From Pseudomonas alcaligenes (GTDB lineage Bacteria > Pseudomonadota > Gammaproteobacteria > Pseudomonadales > Pseudomonadaceae): a stretch of DNA of 64,000 bases. A model generated the notes under the pieces. That model saw only the letters and a program-made list of their open reading frames with translations, searched no databases and was not told the DNA's origin. Positions within the stretch are counted from its first letter, which is position 1. Every line of letters begins with the position of its first letter. Positions 1 through 8,188 of this stretch are shown here, piece by piece. The stretch lies in NCBI RefSeq assembly GCF_041729615.1, contig NZ_CP154874.1, positions 377,001 through 441,000 of the forward strand, read 5' to 3'. Position numbers and translations under genes: made by a program.

Positions 1-301
1 TCCAGTCGACAAAGGCCTTGTCGATGGAGACCTGGCCGTAGAGGTAGTCGACGTCGTGGTCCGGCTGGCTGCTTTTCGACAGGATCACGCACTTGGAGGT
101 CGAGGACGTGGCGCCACCCATGCCGTCGATATGCGCGGCATAGGGATCGGGACTGCCGATCACCCGCATGAACAGCGCGTCGCGGGCCGGACCCGGCACC
201 TGACAGCGCTCGGGCAGGTCCTGCAGGCGGAAGAACACGCCCTTGCTGGTACCGCCCCTCATGTAGGTGGCGGGAATCTTGATCTGGGGTTGATGAGCCA
301 T
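1..301 (-). CDS. prpF: PrpF, aconitate isomerase / AcnD accessory protein (partial, 3' end outside window)
   Basis: Only the first 100 codons are present; the gene runs off the left edge. The translated start (MAHQPQIKIPATYMRGGTSKG) carries the Y-M-R-G-G-T-S-K-G signature of the PrpF family, a diaminopimelate-epimerase-like fold. In this family PrpF isomerises the aconitate isomer formed by AcnD so that the iron-sulfur AcnD route can replace PrpD in the 2-methylcitrate cycle. It follows acnD on the same strand, 122 bp downstream, the usual prpB-prpC-acnD-prpF order. The start is the ATG at 299-301. The gap to acnD contains palindromic repeats, so PrpF expression may be partly uncoupled from acnD. 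Confidence 0.93.
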   Translation of the reverse strand, partial: MAHQPQIKIPATYMRGGTSKGVFFRLQDLPERCQVPGPARDALFMRVIGSPDPYAAHIDGMGGATSSTSKCVILSKSSQPDHDVDYLYGQVSIDKAFVDW

Positions 302-324
302 GATTTCGTCCTGGCTGAGTCAAG

Positions 325-379
325 GTAGCCCGGATGCAATCCGGGAGGACTGGAGCACCCCGGATTGCATCCGGGCTAC
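325..379. repeat. REP-type inverted repeat pair (perfect 21-bp arms)
   Basis: The arm at 325-345 is the exact reverse complement of the arm at 359-379, separated by 13 bp. Each arm also contains its own shorter palindrome (CCCGGAT-GCA-ATCCGGG). This is the form of the GTAGCCCGGATGCAATCCGGG repetitive extragenic palindromes that I know from Pseudomonas genomes. It lies between acnD and prpF and can form a long hairpin in their shared message. Confidence 0.85.
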
Positions 380-388
380 AGGCTGAAG

Positions 389-410
389 CCCCTCTCCCGA
401 GGGAGAGGGG
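389..410. repeat. CCCCTCTCCC-type palindrome
   Basis: CCCCTCTCCC at 389-398 and GGGAGAGGGG at 401-410 form a perfect 10-bp stem with a GA loop, immediately downstream of acnD. The same CCCTCTCCC core recurs in the kdpB-kdpC gap near 43771-43861, so this is a dispersed repeat family. It has no U-tract on the minus-strand transcript and is not a good intrinsic terminator. Confidence 0.75.
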
Positions 411-423
411 GTCAGTGCCGGCC

Positions 424-3033
424 TCAGCCGGCAGTGGACTCGAGGAAGTCCTGGGCGAAGCGCTGCAGCACGCCGCCGGCCTTGTACACGCGCACCTCGG
501 CGGCGGTATCCAGGCGGCAGGTCACCGGCACCCTGAGCACTTCACCATTGCGGCGATTGACCACCAGAGTCAGGTCGCAGCGCGGCGACGGCTCGCCTTC
601 GATGTCGTAGGTCTCGGTGCCGTCCAGCCCCAGGGTCAGGCGGGTGGTGCCCGGCTTGAACTCCACCGGCAGCACGCCCATGCCCACCAGGTTGGTGCGG
701 TGGATGCGCTCGAAGCCTTCGGCGACGATGACCTCCACACCAGCCAGACGCACGCCCTTGGCAGCCCAGTCACGCGAGCTGCCCTGACCGTAGTCGGCGC
801 CGGCGACGATGATCAGGTTCTGCTTGCGGTTCATGTAGGTTTCGATGGCTTCCCACATGCGCATCACCTGGCCTTCCGGCTCGACGCGCGCCAGCGAGCC
901 CTTCTTCACCGCGCCGTCGACCACCACCATCTCGTTGACCAGTTGCGGGTTGGCGAAGGTGGCGCGCTGGGCGGTCAGATGGTCGCCGCGGTGGGTGGCG
1001 TAGGAGTTGAAGTCCTCCTCCGGCAGGCCCATCTTCGCCAGGTACTCGCCGGCGGCCGAATCCGCCAGGATGGCGTTGGACGGCGACAGGTGGTCGGTGG
1101 TGATGTTGTCCGGCAGGATTGCCAGCGGGCGCATGCCCTTGAGGGTGCGCTCGCCGGCCAGGGCGCCTTCCCAGTATGGCGGGCGGCGGATGTAGGTGGA
1201 CATCGGGCGCCAGTCGTACAGCGGGCTCTCGGCTTCCTTGACGGCGCCCAGGTCGAACATCGGGATATAGACCTGCTTGAACTGCTCCGGCTTGACGCTG
1301 GCGGCGACTATGGCGTCGATCTCCTCGTCGCTCGGCCACAGGTCCTTCAGGGTGATCGGCTTGCCGTTCTGGTCGGTGCCCAGCACGTCCTGCTCGATAT
1401 CGAAACGCACGGTACCGGCGATGGCATAGGCCACCACCAGCGGCGGCGAGGCCAGGAAGGCCTGCTTGGCGTAGGGGTGGATGCGCCCATCGAAGTTGCG
1501 GTTGCCGGAGAGTACGGCGGTGGCATACAGGTCGCGGTCGATGATCTCCTGCTGGATCTTCGGGTCCAGCGCGCCGGACATGCCGTTGCAGGTGGTGCAG
1601 GCGTAACCGACGATGCCGAAGCCGAGCTTTTCCAGCTCGCTCAGCAGGCCGGCCTCCTCCAGGTACAGCTTGGCCACTTTCGAACCCGGCGCGAAGGAGG
1701 TCTTGACCCAGGGCTTGCGCACCAGGCCCAGCGCATTGGCTTTCTTCGCCAACAGCCCGGCCGCCACCACGTTGCGCGGGTTGGAGGTGTTGGTGCAGCT
1801 GGTGATGGCGGCGATGATCACCGCGCCATCGGGCAGCAGCCCCTGGGCTTCCTCGGTCTTGGCCGCCGCCAGCTTGGCCTCGTCGGCGATGCCGCGCTCG
1901 TGCAGTGCCGAGGTCGGCAGGCGCTTGTGCGGGTTGCTCGGGCCGGCCATGTTGCGCACCACGCTGGACAGGTCGAATTCGAGTACGCGCTCGTACTCGG
2001 CCGTCTCCAGGGCGGTGGCCCACAGACCGGTGGTCTTGGCGTACTGCTCGACCAGGGCAACCTGCTCCGGCTCGCGACCAGTCAGCTTGAGGTAGTCGAT
2101 GGTCTGCTGGTCGATGTAGAACATCGCCGCGGTGGCGCCGTATTCCGGGCACATGTTGGAGATGGTCGCGCGATCACCGATCGACAGGCTGTCCGCGCCC
2201 TCGCCGAAGAACTCGACATAGGCGCCGACCACGCGCTCCTTGCGCAGAAACTCGGTCAGGGCCAGGACGATGTCGGTGGCGGTGATGCCGGGCTGGCGCT
2301 TGCCGCTCAGCCTGACGCCGACGATGTCGGGCAGGCGCATCATCGACGGATGGCCGAGCATCACGGTCTCGGCCTCCAGGCCGCCGACGCCGATGGCGAT
2401 CACGCCCAGGGCGTCGACGTGCGGGGTGTGCGAGTCGGTGCCCACGCAGGTATCCGGGAAGGCCACGCCGCCTCGGGCCTGGATCACCGGCGACATCTTC
2501 TCCAGGTTGATCTGGTGCATGATGCCGTTGCCGGCCGGGATCACGTCGACGTTCTTGAACGCCGTCTTGGTCCACTCGATGAAGTGGAAACGATCCTCGT
2601 TGCGGCGCTCCTCGATGGCGCGGTTCTTGTCGAAGGCGTCCGGGTCGAAGCCCGGCGCCTCCACGGCCAGCGAGTGGTCGACGATCAGCTGGGTCGGCAC
2701 CACCGGGTTGACCTTGGACGGATCGCCGCCCTTCTCGGCGATGGCGTCACGCAGGCCGGCCAGGTCGACCAGTGCGGTCTGGCCGAGGATGTCGTGGCAC
2801 ACCACGCGTGCCGGGTACCAGGGAAAATCGAGGTCGCGCTTGCGTTCGATCAGTTGCTTGAGCGCATCGCTCAGCAGCTCCGGCTCGCAGCGGCGCACCA
2901 GCTGCTCGGCCAGCACGCGCGAGGTGTACGGCAGCTTGGCGTAGGCGCCTGGGGCGATGGCGTCGACCGCCTCGCGAGTGTCGAAGTAGTCCAGGGCGGT
3001 GCCGGCCAGGTGCTTGCGGTATTGAGTGTTCAT
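424..3033 (-). CDS. acnD: 2-methylcitrate dehydratase, Fe/S-dependent (AcnD)
   Basis: An aconitase-family [4Fe-4S] hydratase of 869 aa that dehydrates 2-methylcitrate in propionate catabolism, acting with PrpF in place of PrpD. The cluster-ligand motifs are visible: T-S-C-T-N near residue 413 and A-C-T-T-C-N-G near 478-481. The N-terminus ([20 protein letters not shown]) and total length fit AcnD rather than AcnA or AcnB. The reading frame stays open upstream, but a start at 3031-3033 or at the adjacent ATG 3034-3036 is expected because prpC ends here. The ATGATG overlaps the prpC TGA, which implies translational coupling. Confidence 0.96.
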   Translation of the reverse strand: MNTQYRKHLAGTALDYFDTREAVDAIAPGAYAKLPYTSRVLAEQLVRRCEPELLSDALKQLIERKRDLDFPWYPARVVCHDILGQTALVDLAGLRDAIAEKGGDPSKVNPVVPTQLIVDHSLAVEAPGFDPDAFDKNRAIEERRNEDRFHFIEWTKTAFKNVDVIPAGNGIMHQINLEKMSPVIQARGGVAFPDTCVGTDSHTPHVDALGVIAIGVGGLEAETVMLGHPSMMRLPDIVGVRLSGKRQPGITATDIVLALTEFLRKERVVGAYVEFFGEGADSLSIGDRATISNMCPEYGATAAMFYIDQQTIDYLKLTGREPEQVALVEQYAKTTGLWATALETAEYERVLEFDLSSVVRNMAGPSNPHKRLPTSALHERGIADEAKLAAAKTEEAQGLLPDGAVIIAAITSCTNTSNPRNVVAAGLLAKKANALGLVRKPWVKTSFAPGSKVAKLYLEEAGLLSELEKLGFGIVGYACTTCNGMSGALDPKIQQEIIDRDLYATAVLSGNRNFDGRIHPYAKQAFLASPPLVVAYAIAGTVRFDIEQDVLGTDQNGKPITLKDLWPSDEEIDAIVAASVKPEQFKQVYIPMFDLGAVKEAESPLYDWRPMSTYIRRPPYWEGALAGERTLKGMRPLAILPDNITTDHLSPSNAILADSAAGEYLAKMGLPEEDFNSYATHRGDHLTAQRATFANPQLVNEMVVVDGAVKKGSLARVEPEGQVMRMWEAIETYMNRKQNLIIVAGADYGQGSSRDWAAKGVRLAGVEVIVAEGFERIHRTNLVGMGVLPVEFKPGTTRLTLGLDGTETYDIEGEPSPRCDLTLVVNRRNGEVLRVPVTCRLDTAAEVRVYKAGGVLQRFAQDFLESTAG

Positions 3034-4193
3034 CATTTGCGGTCCTTCAGCGGCACGAACTTCAGATCTTCCGGGCCGACGTAGTTGGCGCTCGGGCGAA
3101 TGATCTTGCCGTCGATGCGCTGCTCGATGACGTGCGAAGACCAACCCGAGGTGCGGGCGATGACGAACAGCGGGGTGAACATGGCGGTCGGTACGCCCAT
3201 CATGTGGTAGCTGACGGCGCTGAACCAGTCGAGGTTGGGGAACATCTTCTTGATTTCCCACATCACGCTTTCCAGGCGCTCGGCGATATCGAACATCTTG
3301 CTGTTGCCCTGCTCGGCGCTGAGCTGGCGCGCCACTTCCTTGATCACCTTGTTGCGCGGGTCACTCACGGTGTAGACCGGGTGACCGAAACCGATCACCA
3401 CTTCCTTGCGCCCTACCCGCTCGCGGATATCGGCCTCGGCTTCGTCCGGGTCGTCGTAGCGCTTCTGGATCTCGAAGGCCACTTCGTTGGCGCCGCCGTG
3501 CTTGGGCCCGCGCAGCGCGCCGATGCCACCGGCGATGCAGGAGAACATGTCGGAGCCGGTGCCGGCGATCACCCGCGAGGTGAAGGTGGAGGCGTTGAAC
3601 TCATGCTCGGCATACAGGATCAGCGAGGTGTGCATGGCGCGCACCCAGGACTCGCGCGGCTTCTCACCATGCAGCAGATGGAGGAAATGGCCGCCGATGG
3701 AGTCGTCATCGGTCTCCACCTCGATACGCTTGCCGTTGTGGCTGAAGTGATACCAGTACAGCAGCATGGAGCCCAGCGAGGCCATCAGCTTGTCGGAAAT
3801 GTCACGGGCACCCGGATGGTTGTGGTCATCCTTCTCCGGCTGCAGGCAGCCGAGCACGGACACGCCGGTGCGCATCACATCCATCGGGTGGGCGGAGGGC
3901 GGCAGCTGCTCCAGGGCGGCCTTGAGGGCAGCCGGCAGACCGCGCAGGGCCTTGAGCTTGGCCTTGTAGCTGGCCAGCTCGGCGACATTGGGCAGCTTGC
4001 CATGCACCAGCAGGTGGGCGATTTCCTCGAACTCGCAGGTGGTGGCGACATCCAGGATGTCGTAGCCGCGGTAGTGCAGGTCGTTGCCGCTGCGACCGAC
4101 GGTGCACAGGGCGGTGTTGCCGGCGGCGGTGCCGCTCAGGGCCACGGATTTCTTGGGCTTGAAGCCGGCAGTGGTGGTTTCGCTGGCGCTCAT
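3033..4193 (-). CDS. prpC: 2-methylcitrate synthase
   Basis: Citrate-synthase family enzyme of 386 aa that condenses propionyl-CoA with oxaloacetate to 2-methylcitrate. Family hallmarks are visible: the G-x-K-H-G-G-A-N segment ([13 protein letters not shown]), the catalytic-region string [13 protein letters not shown], and an R-x-S-G-W-S-S-H C-terminal motif. The start is the ATG at 4191-4193; the open frame continues upstream only as a shadow of prpB. The stop TGA overlaps the acnD start. The gap to prpB upstream is 41 bp. The operon context distinguishes it from the housekeeping GltA. Confidence 0.96.
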   Translation of the reverse strand: MSASETTTAGFKPKKSVALSGTAAGNTALCTVGRSGNDLHYRGYDILDVATTCEFEEIAHLLVHGKLPNVAELASYKAKLKALRGLPAALKAALEQLPPSAHPMDVMRTGVSVLGCLQPEKDDHNHPGARDISDKLMASLGSMLLYWYHFSHNGKRIEVETDDDSIGGHFLHLLHGEKPRESWVRAMHTSLILYAEHEFNASTFTSRVIAGTGSDMFSCIAGGIGALRGPKHGGANEVAFEIQKRYDDPDEAEADIRERVGRKEVVIGFGHPVYTVSDPRNKVIKEVARQLSAEQGNSKMFDIAERLESVMWEIKKMFPNLDWFSAVSYHMMGVPTAMFTPLFVIARTSGWSSHVIEQRIDGKIIRPSANYVGPEDLKFVPLKDRK

Positions 4194-4234
4194 CGCGATC
4201 TCCTCAAGACTGCTTATTGTTGTGGGCGGGCCGC

Positions 4235-5122
4235 TTACTTCTTGCCGGCGGCGAACAGCGCGTCGAGCTTCTGCTCGAAGGCGTGGTAACCGATGCGGTC
4301 GTACAGCTCGGCACGGGTCTGCATCAGCTCGATCACGTCCTTCTGGTGGCCGTTCTGGCGAATCGAGGTGTAGACGGTTTCCGCGGCCTTGTTGGCGGCG
4401 CGGAAGGCCGACAGCGGGTAGAGCTGGATGGACACGCCGACCGAGGCCAGCTCGTCGCGGGTGAACAGCGGGGTAGCACCGAACTCGGTGATGTTGGCCA
4501 GCACCGGCACCTTCAGCGCATCGACGAAGCGCTGGTAGGTCGGCAGGTCGTAGGCGGCCTCGGCAAAGATGCCGTCGGCGCCCGCCTCCACGTAGCGCTG
4601 GCAACGCTCGATGGCGGCGTCCACGCCCTCGGCCTGGATGGCGTCGGTGCGGGCGATCAGGAAGAAGTTCGGGTCGGTCTTGGCATCGGCGGCGGCCTTG
4701 ACGCGGTCGACCATCTCCTCGCAGGAGACGATTTCCTTGCCCGGGCGGTGACCGCAGCGCTTGGCGCCGACCTGGTCCTCGATATGGGCGGCGGCGGCGC
4801 CGGCCTTGATCAGGTTCTTGATGGTGCGCTCGATATTGAAGGCGCTGGGGCCGAAACCGGTGTCGATGTCCACCAGCAACGGCAGGTCGCAGACATCGGT
4901 GATGCGGCGCACGTCGGTGAGCACGTCGTCCAGGGTGTTGATCCCCAGGTCCGGCAGGCCGAGCGATCCTGCCGCAACGCCGCCCCCGGAGAGGTAGATG
5001 GCCCGGAAGCCGGCACGCTTGGCCAGCAGCGCGTGGTTGGCGTTGATCGCGCCGATGACCTGCAGGGGCTTTTCTTCGGCCAGGGCCTGGCGGAAGCGCT
5101 GGCCGGGGGAAAGCTGACTCAT
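4235..5122 (-). CDS. prpB: Methylisocitrate lyase
   Basis: A 295-aa member of the isocitrate lyase / PEP mutase superfamily that splits 2-methylisocitrate into pyruvate and succinate, the last step of the methylcitrate cycle. The catalytic-loop signature [10 protein letters not shown] is present at about residues 120-130, with the metal-site region VDIDTGFG upstream. Length matches the family. Its ATG (5120-5122) overlaps the stop of the upstream GntR gene in an ATGA junction, so regulator and enzyme are co-translated. Confidence 0.97.
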   Translation of the reverse strand: MSQLSPGQRFRQALAEEKPLQVIGAINANHALLAKRAGFRAIYLSGGGVAAGSLGLPDLGINTLDDVLTDVRRITDVCDLPLLVDIDTGFGPSAFNIERTIKNLIKAGAAAAHIEDQVGAKRCGHRPGKEIVSCEEMVDRVKAAADAKTDPNFFLIARTDAIQAEGVDAAIERCQRYVEAGADGIFAEAAYDLPTYQRFVDALKVPVLANITEFGATPLFTRDELASVGVSIQLYPLSAFRAANKAAETVYTSIRQNGHQKDVIELMQTRAELYDRIGYHAFEQKLDALFAAGKK

Positions 5123-5841
5123 GACTCACCTCGTGGTTTGGCTGTCTTGGACTGAGCATCCAGGTAGTGACGCTCGATGTTGCGCTTGGAAGCGCCGATG
5201 TGACGGCGCATCAGCAGCTCGGCCAGTTCGCCGTCACGCTCGGCGATGGCATCGAGAATGCGGTGGTGTTCGGCGAAGGCCTGGCGCGGCCGGTTGGGCG
5301 TGGCGGAGAACTGCAGGCGGTACATGCGCACCAGCTGGTACAGCTCGCCGCAGAGCATCTGGGCCAGGGTCTTGTTGCCGCTGCCCTGGATGATCCGGTA
5401 GTGGAAGTCGAAGTCGCCTTCCTGCTGGTAGTAGCCGACCCCGGCCTGGAACGCGGCATCGCGCTCATGCAGATCGAGCACCCGGCGCAGCTCGTCGATT
5501 TCCCCCTGGGTCATGCGTTCGGCCGCCAGACGGCAGGCCATGCCCTCCAGCGACTCGCGGATCTCGTACAGCTCGATCAGCTCGGCGTGGCTGAGCGAGA
5601 CCACCCGCGCACCAACATGGGGGACCCGCACCAGCAGGCGCTGCCCCTCCAGGCGGTGGATCGCCTCACGTAGCGGCCCGCGACTGATGCCATAGGTGCG
5701 CGCCAGCTCGGGTTCGGAAATCTTGCTGCCCGGGGCGATCTCGCCACACACGATGGCGGCCTGGATACGTCGGAAGACGGACTCCGCCAGGGTTTCCGAG
5801 TCCGCCTGATCGGCGATCGGGGGTTCGAGATGCTCGAGCAT
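5119..5841 (-). CDS. prpR: GntR-family (FadR/FCD subfamily) regulator of the methylcitrate operon
   Basis: A 240-aa regulator with an N-terminal winged helix (about residues 15-80, including the [16 protein letters not shown] recognition region) and a C-terminal all-helical FCD ligand-binding domain. It is the first gene of the operon and overlaps prpB by 4 bp, so it probably autoregulates. I chose the ATG at 5839-5841; TTG and GTG codons just upstream are in frame and would add five residues. Two TGTCGACA palindromes flank the promoter in front of it. The name prpR is used by analogy; the protein is unrelated to the sigma-54 activator PrpR of enterics. Confidence 0.88.
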   Translation of the reverse strand: MLEHLEPPIADQADSETLAESVFRRIQAAIVCGEIAPGSKISEPELARTYGISRGPLREAIHRLEGQRLLVRVPHVGARVVSLSHAELIELYEIRESLEGMACRLAAERMTQGEIDELRRVLDLHERDAAFQAGVGYYQQEGDFDFHYRIIQGSGNKTLAQMLCGELYQLVRMYRLQFSATPNRPRQAFAEHHRILDAIAERDGELAELLMRRHIGASKRNIERHYLDAQSKTAKPRGES

Positions 5842-5842
5842 G

Positions 5843-5852
5843 ATTGTCGACA
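5843..5852. promoter_or_regulatory. Candidate GntR operator, downstream half (ATTGTCGACA)
   Basis: TGTCGACA at 5845-5852 is a perfect 8-bp palindrome, preceded by AT as in the upstream copy at 5906-5917. It sits in the transcribed leader directly before the regulator start codon. A repressor bound here would block elongation from, or initiation at, the promoter at 5872-5900. Confidence 0.6.
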
Positions 5853-5871
5853 CCAATTCACAGATGATCGG

Positions 5872-5900
5872 AAATTACGCCCAGAGAAGCTCATGGTCAA
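5872..5900 (-). promoter_or_regulatory. Sigma-70 promoter of the prp operon
   Basis: On the minus strand, TTGACC (5895-5900) and TAATTT (5872-5877) are separated by exactly 17 bp, a good -35/-10 pair. The predicted transcript starts near 5865, about 25 nt before the regulator ATG. Operator-like palindromes lie on both sides. Confidence 0.72.
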
Positions 5901-5905
5901 GGCGT

Positions 5906-5917
5906 ATTGTCGACAAT
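5906..5917. promoter_or_regulatory. Candidate GntR operator, upstream half (perfect palindrome ATTGTCGACAAT)
   Basis: A perfect 12-bp palindrome lies 5 bp upstream of the -35 element. It shares ATTGTCGACA with the copy at 5843-5852, centre to centre about 63 bp apart (roughly six helical turns). Short palindromes with a TNGTNNNACNA-like core are typical of FadR-subfamily GntR regulators, and the regulator gene is directly downstream. Confidence 0.65.
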
Positions 5918-6000
5918 CTGCCCGAGCGGTTCTTGCCATCGAATCGTGCACTTCACCTGCAGAAACGCTCATAAGCGGCTGTCGCCGCAGAAAAACCCCA

Positions 6001-6009
6001 TGTTAGAAT
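6001..6009 (+). promoter_or_regulatory. Candidate extended -10 promoter for the protease/7TM/ligase operon
   Basis: TGTTAGAAT matches an extended -10 element (TG-N-TAGAAT). No convincing -35 lies 16-18 bp upstream. It is about 105 nt before the first ATG of the operon. The rest of the 5918-6115 stretch shows no gene I can support. Confidence 0.4.
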
Positions 6010-6115
6010 GCCGACCGCTCGAGCCGGCGCAGGCCATTGGCCGCACCTGCTAGACTTCACCCGCCGGCTGTTGCGCCCCGCCGCCGCCCCCGACGACGCG
6101 ACCATCCAAGGATTT

Positions 6116-6652
6116 ATGCGACTCCAGTCTCTCGCCATCTTCCTCTGCTGCAGCCTGCTTCCCGGCCTGAGTCTCGCCGCCGAAAAGACCGTCTATGGTC
6201 TGAACGAATACATCCACCTTGCCGACCTCGACCTGGAGGTCGCTGCCAAACTGGACACCGGCGCCAAGACCGCCTCCCTCAGCGCCCGCGACATCAAGCG
6301 CTTCAAGCGTGACGGCGAGACCTGGGTGCGCTTCTACCTGGCCATCGATGACGCCCACGAGCACCCGATCGAGCGGCCGCTGGCACGCATCAGCAAGATC
6401 AAGCGGCGCGCCGGCGACTATGATCCGGAAGAAGGCAAGACCTACACTGCCCGCCCGGTGATCGAACTGCAGGTGTGCATGGGCAAGTCCCTGCGCACCA
6501 TCGAAGTGAACCTGACCGACCGCAGCGCTTTCCAATACCCGCTGCTGATCGGCTCCGAGGCGCTGAAACGCCTGGATGCCGTGGTCGACCCCAGCCTTAA
6601 ATATGCGGCCGGCAAACCCGGCTGCACCCCTGACGCAAACTCTGCCGAGTAA
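6116..6652 (+). CDS. Retropepsin-like aspartic protease, exported (PF05618 'ATP-dependent zinc protease' family)
   Basis: A 178-aa protein with a signal peptide (residues 1-22, cleavage near L-A-A) followed by a retropepsin-like domain. The D-T-G-A active-site motif is at residues 47-50 (KLDTGAKTASL), typical of the family long mis-named ATP-dependent zinc protease. Export implies periplasmic action. The ATG at 6116 is preceded by AAGGA; an upstream in-frame ATG at 6008 would bury the signal peptide. It is the first of three genes spaced by 5 and 4 nt, with a membrane protein and a RimK-like ligase. The likely role is cleaving a peptide or tag made or displayed by those partners, which is inference. 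Confidence 0.85.
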   Translation: MRLQSLAIFLCCSLLPGLSLAAEKTVYGLNEYIHLADLDLEVAAKLDTGAKTASLSARDIKRFKRDGETWVRFYLAIDDAHEHPIERPLARISKIKRRAGDYDPEEGKTYTARPVIELQVCMGKSLRTIEVNLTDRSAFQYPLLIGSEALKRLDAVVDPSLKYAAGKPGCTPDANSAE

Positions 6653-6657
6653 CTCAC

Positions 6658-8184
6658 ATGCGCTCTCTTACCCTGCATCTGAAAGTCCTTATCACCCTCC
6701 TGGTGACGGTGGGCATTCTGGTCACGGCCTATCAGATCTTCATCCTCGGCATCCCGGTGACCGAAGACGAGACCGATGACCTGTGGAACATCGACGCCAA
6801 GGTCGAGTTCCAGGCCAGCCCGCGCGAGCCGGTCAAGGTGCAGATGTTCGTGCCGCCGCTGAACCAGGACTATGTCAGCCTCAACGAGAGCTTCATCTCC
6901 AACAACTACGGCGTCAGCGTCAACCGCGTCGATGGCAACCGCAAGCTGACCTGGTCGGCCCGCCGCGCCAACGGCAACCAGACCCTCTACTACCGCCTGG
7001 TGCTGACCAAGCGCTACAGCGGCGAACCGGCCAAGGCCAAGGGCCCGATCTTCCGTGACAGCATCCCGGTCGAAGGCCCGGAGAAGATCGCCGCCGAAGC
7101 ACTGCTCGCCCCCATCCGCCAGCACTCGGCGGACGTACAGACCTTCATCAGCGAGACCATCAAGCGCGTCAATAACGTCAACGACGACAACGTCAAGCTG
7201 CTGCTCGGTGGCGATGCCTCCACCGCCAACAAGGCCAAGGTGATCGACCTGCTGCTGTCCATCGCCCACGTACCGATGGAGCGTGTGCACACCATTCGCC
7301 TGGTCGCCGATGCCCAGCAGAGCCCGGAGCTGTGGCTGCGCAGCTTCAATGGCGAGAACTGGCTGTACTTCAACCCGGAAAGCGGCGAACAGGGCCTGCC
7401 CAGCGACCGCGTGGTCTGGTGGACCGGTGACGAGCCGCTGGTGACCATCGAAGGCGGCAAGAAGCCGCAGGTCAGCTTCACCCTCAACAACAGCGAGATG
7501 AACGCCATCCGCCTGGCCAAGCTGACTGACGAGAACACCGACGTCGACTTCCTCGAGTACTCGCTGTACGGCCTGCCGCTGCAGACCCAGCAGACCTACC
7601 AGATCATGATCATGATCCCGATCGGCGTGCTGGTGATCCTGATCCTGCGCAACCTCGGCGGCCTGCAGACCCTCGGCACCTTCACCCCGGTACTGATCGC
7701 CCTGGCCTTCCGCGAAACCCAGCTGGGCTTCGGTATCGTGCTGTTCACCATCATCACCGCCCTCGGCCTGTCACTGCGCTCGTACCTGGAGCACCTCAAG
7801 CTGCAGATGCTGCCGCGCCTGTCGGTGGTGCTGACCTTCGTGGTCGTACTGATCGCCGTGATCAGCCTGTTCAGCCACAAGCTCGGCCTGGAGCGCGGCC
7901 TGTCGGTGGCCCTGTTCCCGATGGTGATCCTGACCATGACCATCGAGCGCCTGTCCATCACCTGGGAAGAGCGTGGCGGCAATCATGCCTTCAAGGTCGC
8001 CGTCGGCACCCTGATCGCCGCCTCGCTGGCGCATGCCCTGATGACCATCGAGCAGCTGACCTACTTCGTCTTCACCTTCCCGGCGGTGCTGCTGATCCTG
8101 GTGGGCTTCATGCTGGCGATGGGTCGTTATCGCGGCTACCGCCTGACCGAACTGTTCCGCTTCAAAGCCTTCCTGAAGGATTGA
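6658..8184 (+). CDS. Inactive transglutaminase fused to seven transmembrane segments
   Basis: A 508-aa integral membrane protein. One N-terminal membrane segment (about residues 8-30) is followed by a large extracytoplasmic region (about 35-305) and then a cluster of hydrophobic segments from about 315 to 500. This is the layout of the Transglut_i_TM plus 7TM_transglut family (PF14400/PF14402), whose transglutaminase fold has lost the Cys-His-Asp triad. I do not see a catalytic G-x-C-x-x-x-A box. It is packed between the exported protease and the ATP-grasp ligase, so it probably anchors or presents their substrate across the inner membrane. Function is unproven. Confidence 0.85.
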   Translation: MRSLTLHLKVLITLLVTVGILVTAYQIFILGIPVTEDETDDLWNIDAKVEFQASPREPVKVQMFVPPLNQDYVSLNESFISNNYGVSVNRVDGNRKLTWSARRANGNQTLYYRLVLTKRYSGEPAKAKGPIFRDSIPVEGPEKIAAEALLAPIRQHSADVQTFISETIKRVNNVNDDNVKLLLGGDASTANKAKVIDLLLSIAHVPMERVHTIRLVADAQQSPELWLRSFNGENWLYFNPESGEQGLPSDRVVWWTGDEPLVTIEGGKKPQVSFTLNNSEMNAIRLAKLTDENTDVDFLEYSLYGLPLQTQQTYQIMIMIPIGVLVILILRNLGGLQTLGTFTPVLIALAFRETQLGFGIVLFTIITALGLSLRSYLEHLKLQMLPRLSVVLTFVVVLIAVISLFSHKLGLERGLSVALFPMVILTMTIERLSITWEERGGNHAFKVAVGTLIAASLAHALMTIEQLTYFVFTFPAVLLILVGFMLAMGRYRGYRLTELFRFKAFLKD

Positions 8185-8188
8185 ACCC

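Noticed and set aside
334..3084. Very long open frame on the plus strand opposite acnD
   Set aside because: It is a mirror of acnD codon bias in a high-GC genome; the translation is Gly/Ala/His/Gln-rich low-complexity-like with no motif, while the opposite strand is a clear AcnD.
3034..3261. N-terminal extension of AcnD into prpC
   Set aside because: The extension is a shadow of prpC; the known AcnD N-terminus begins at MNTQ.
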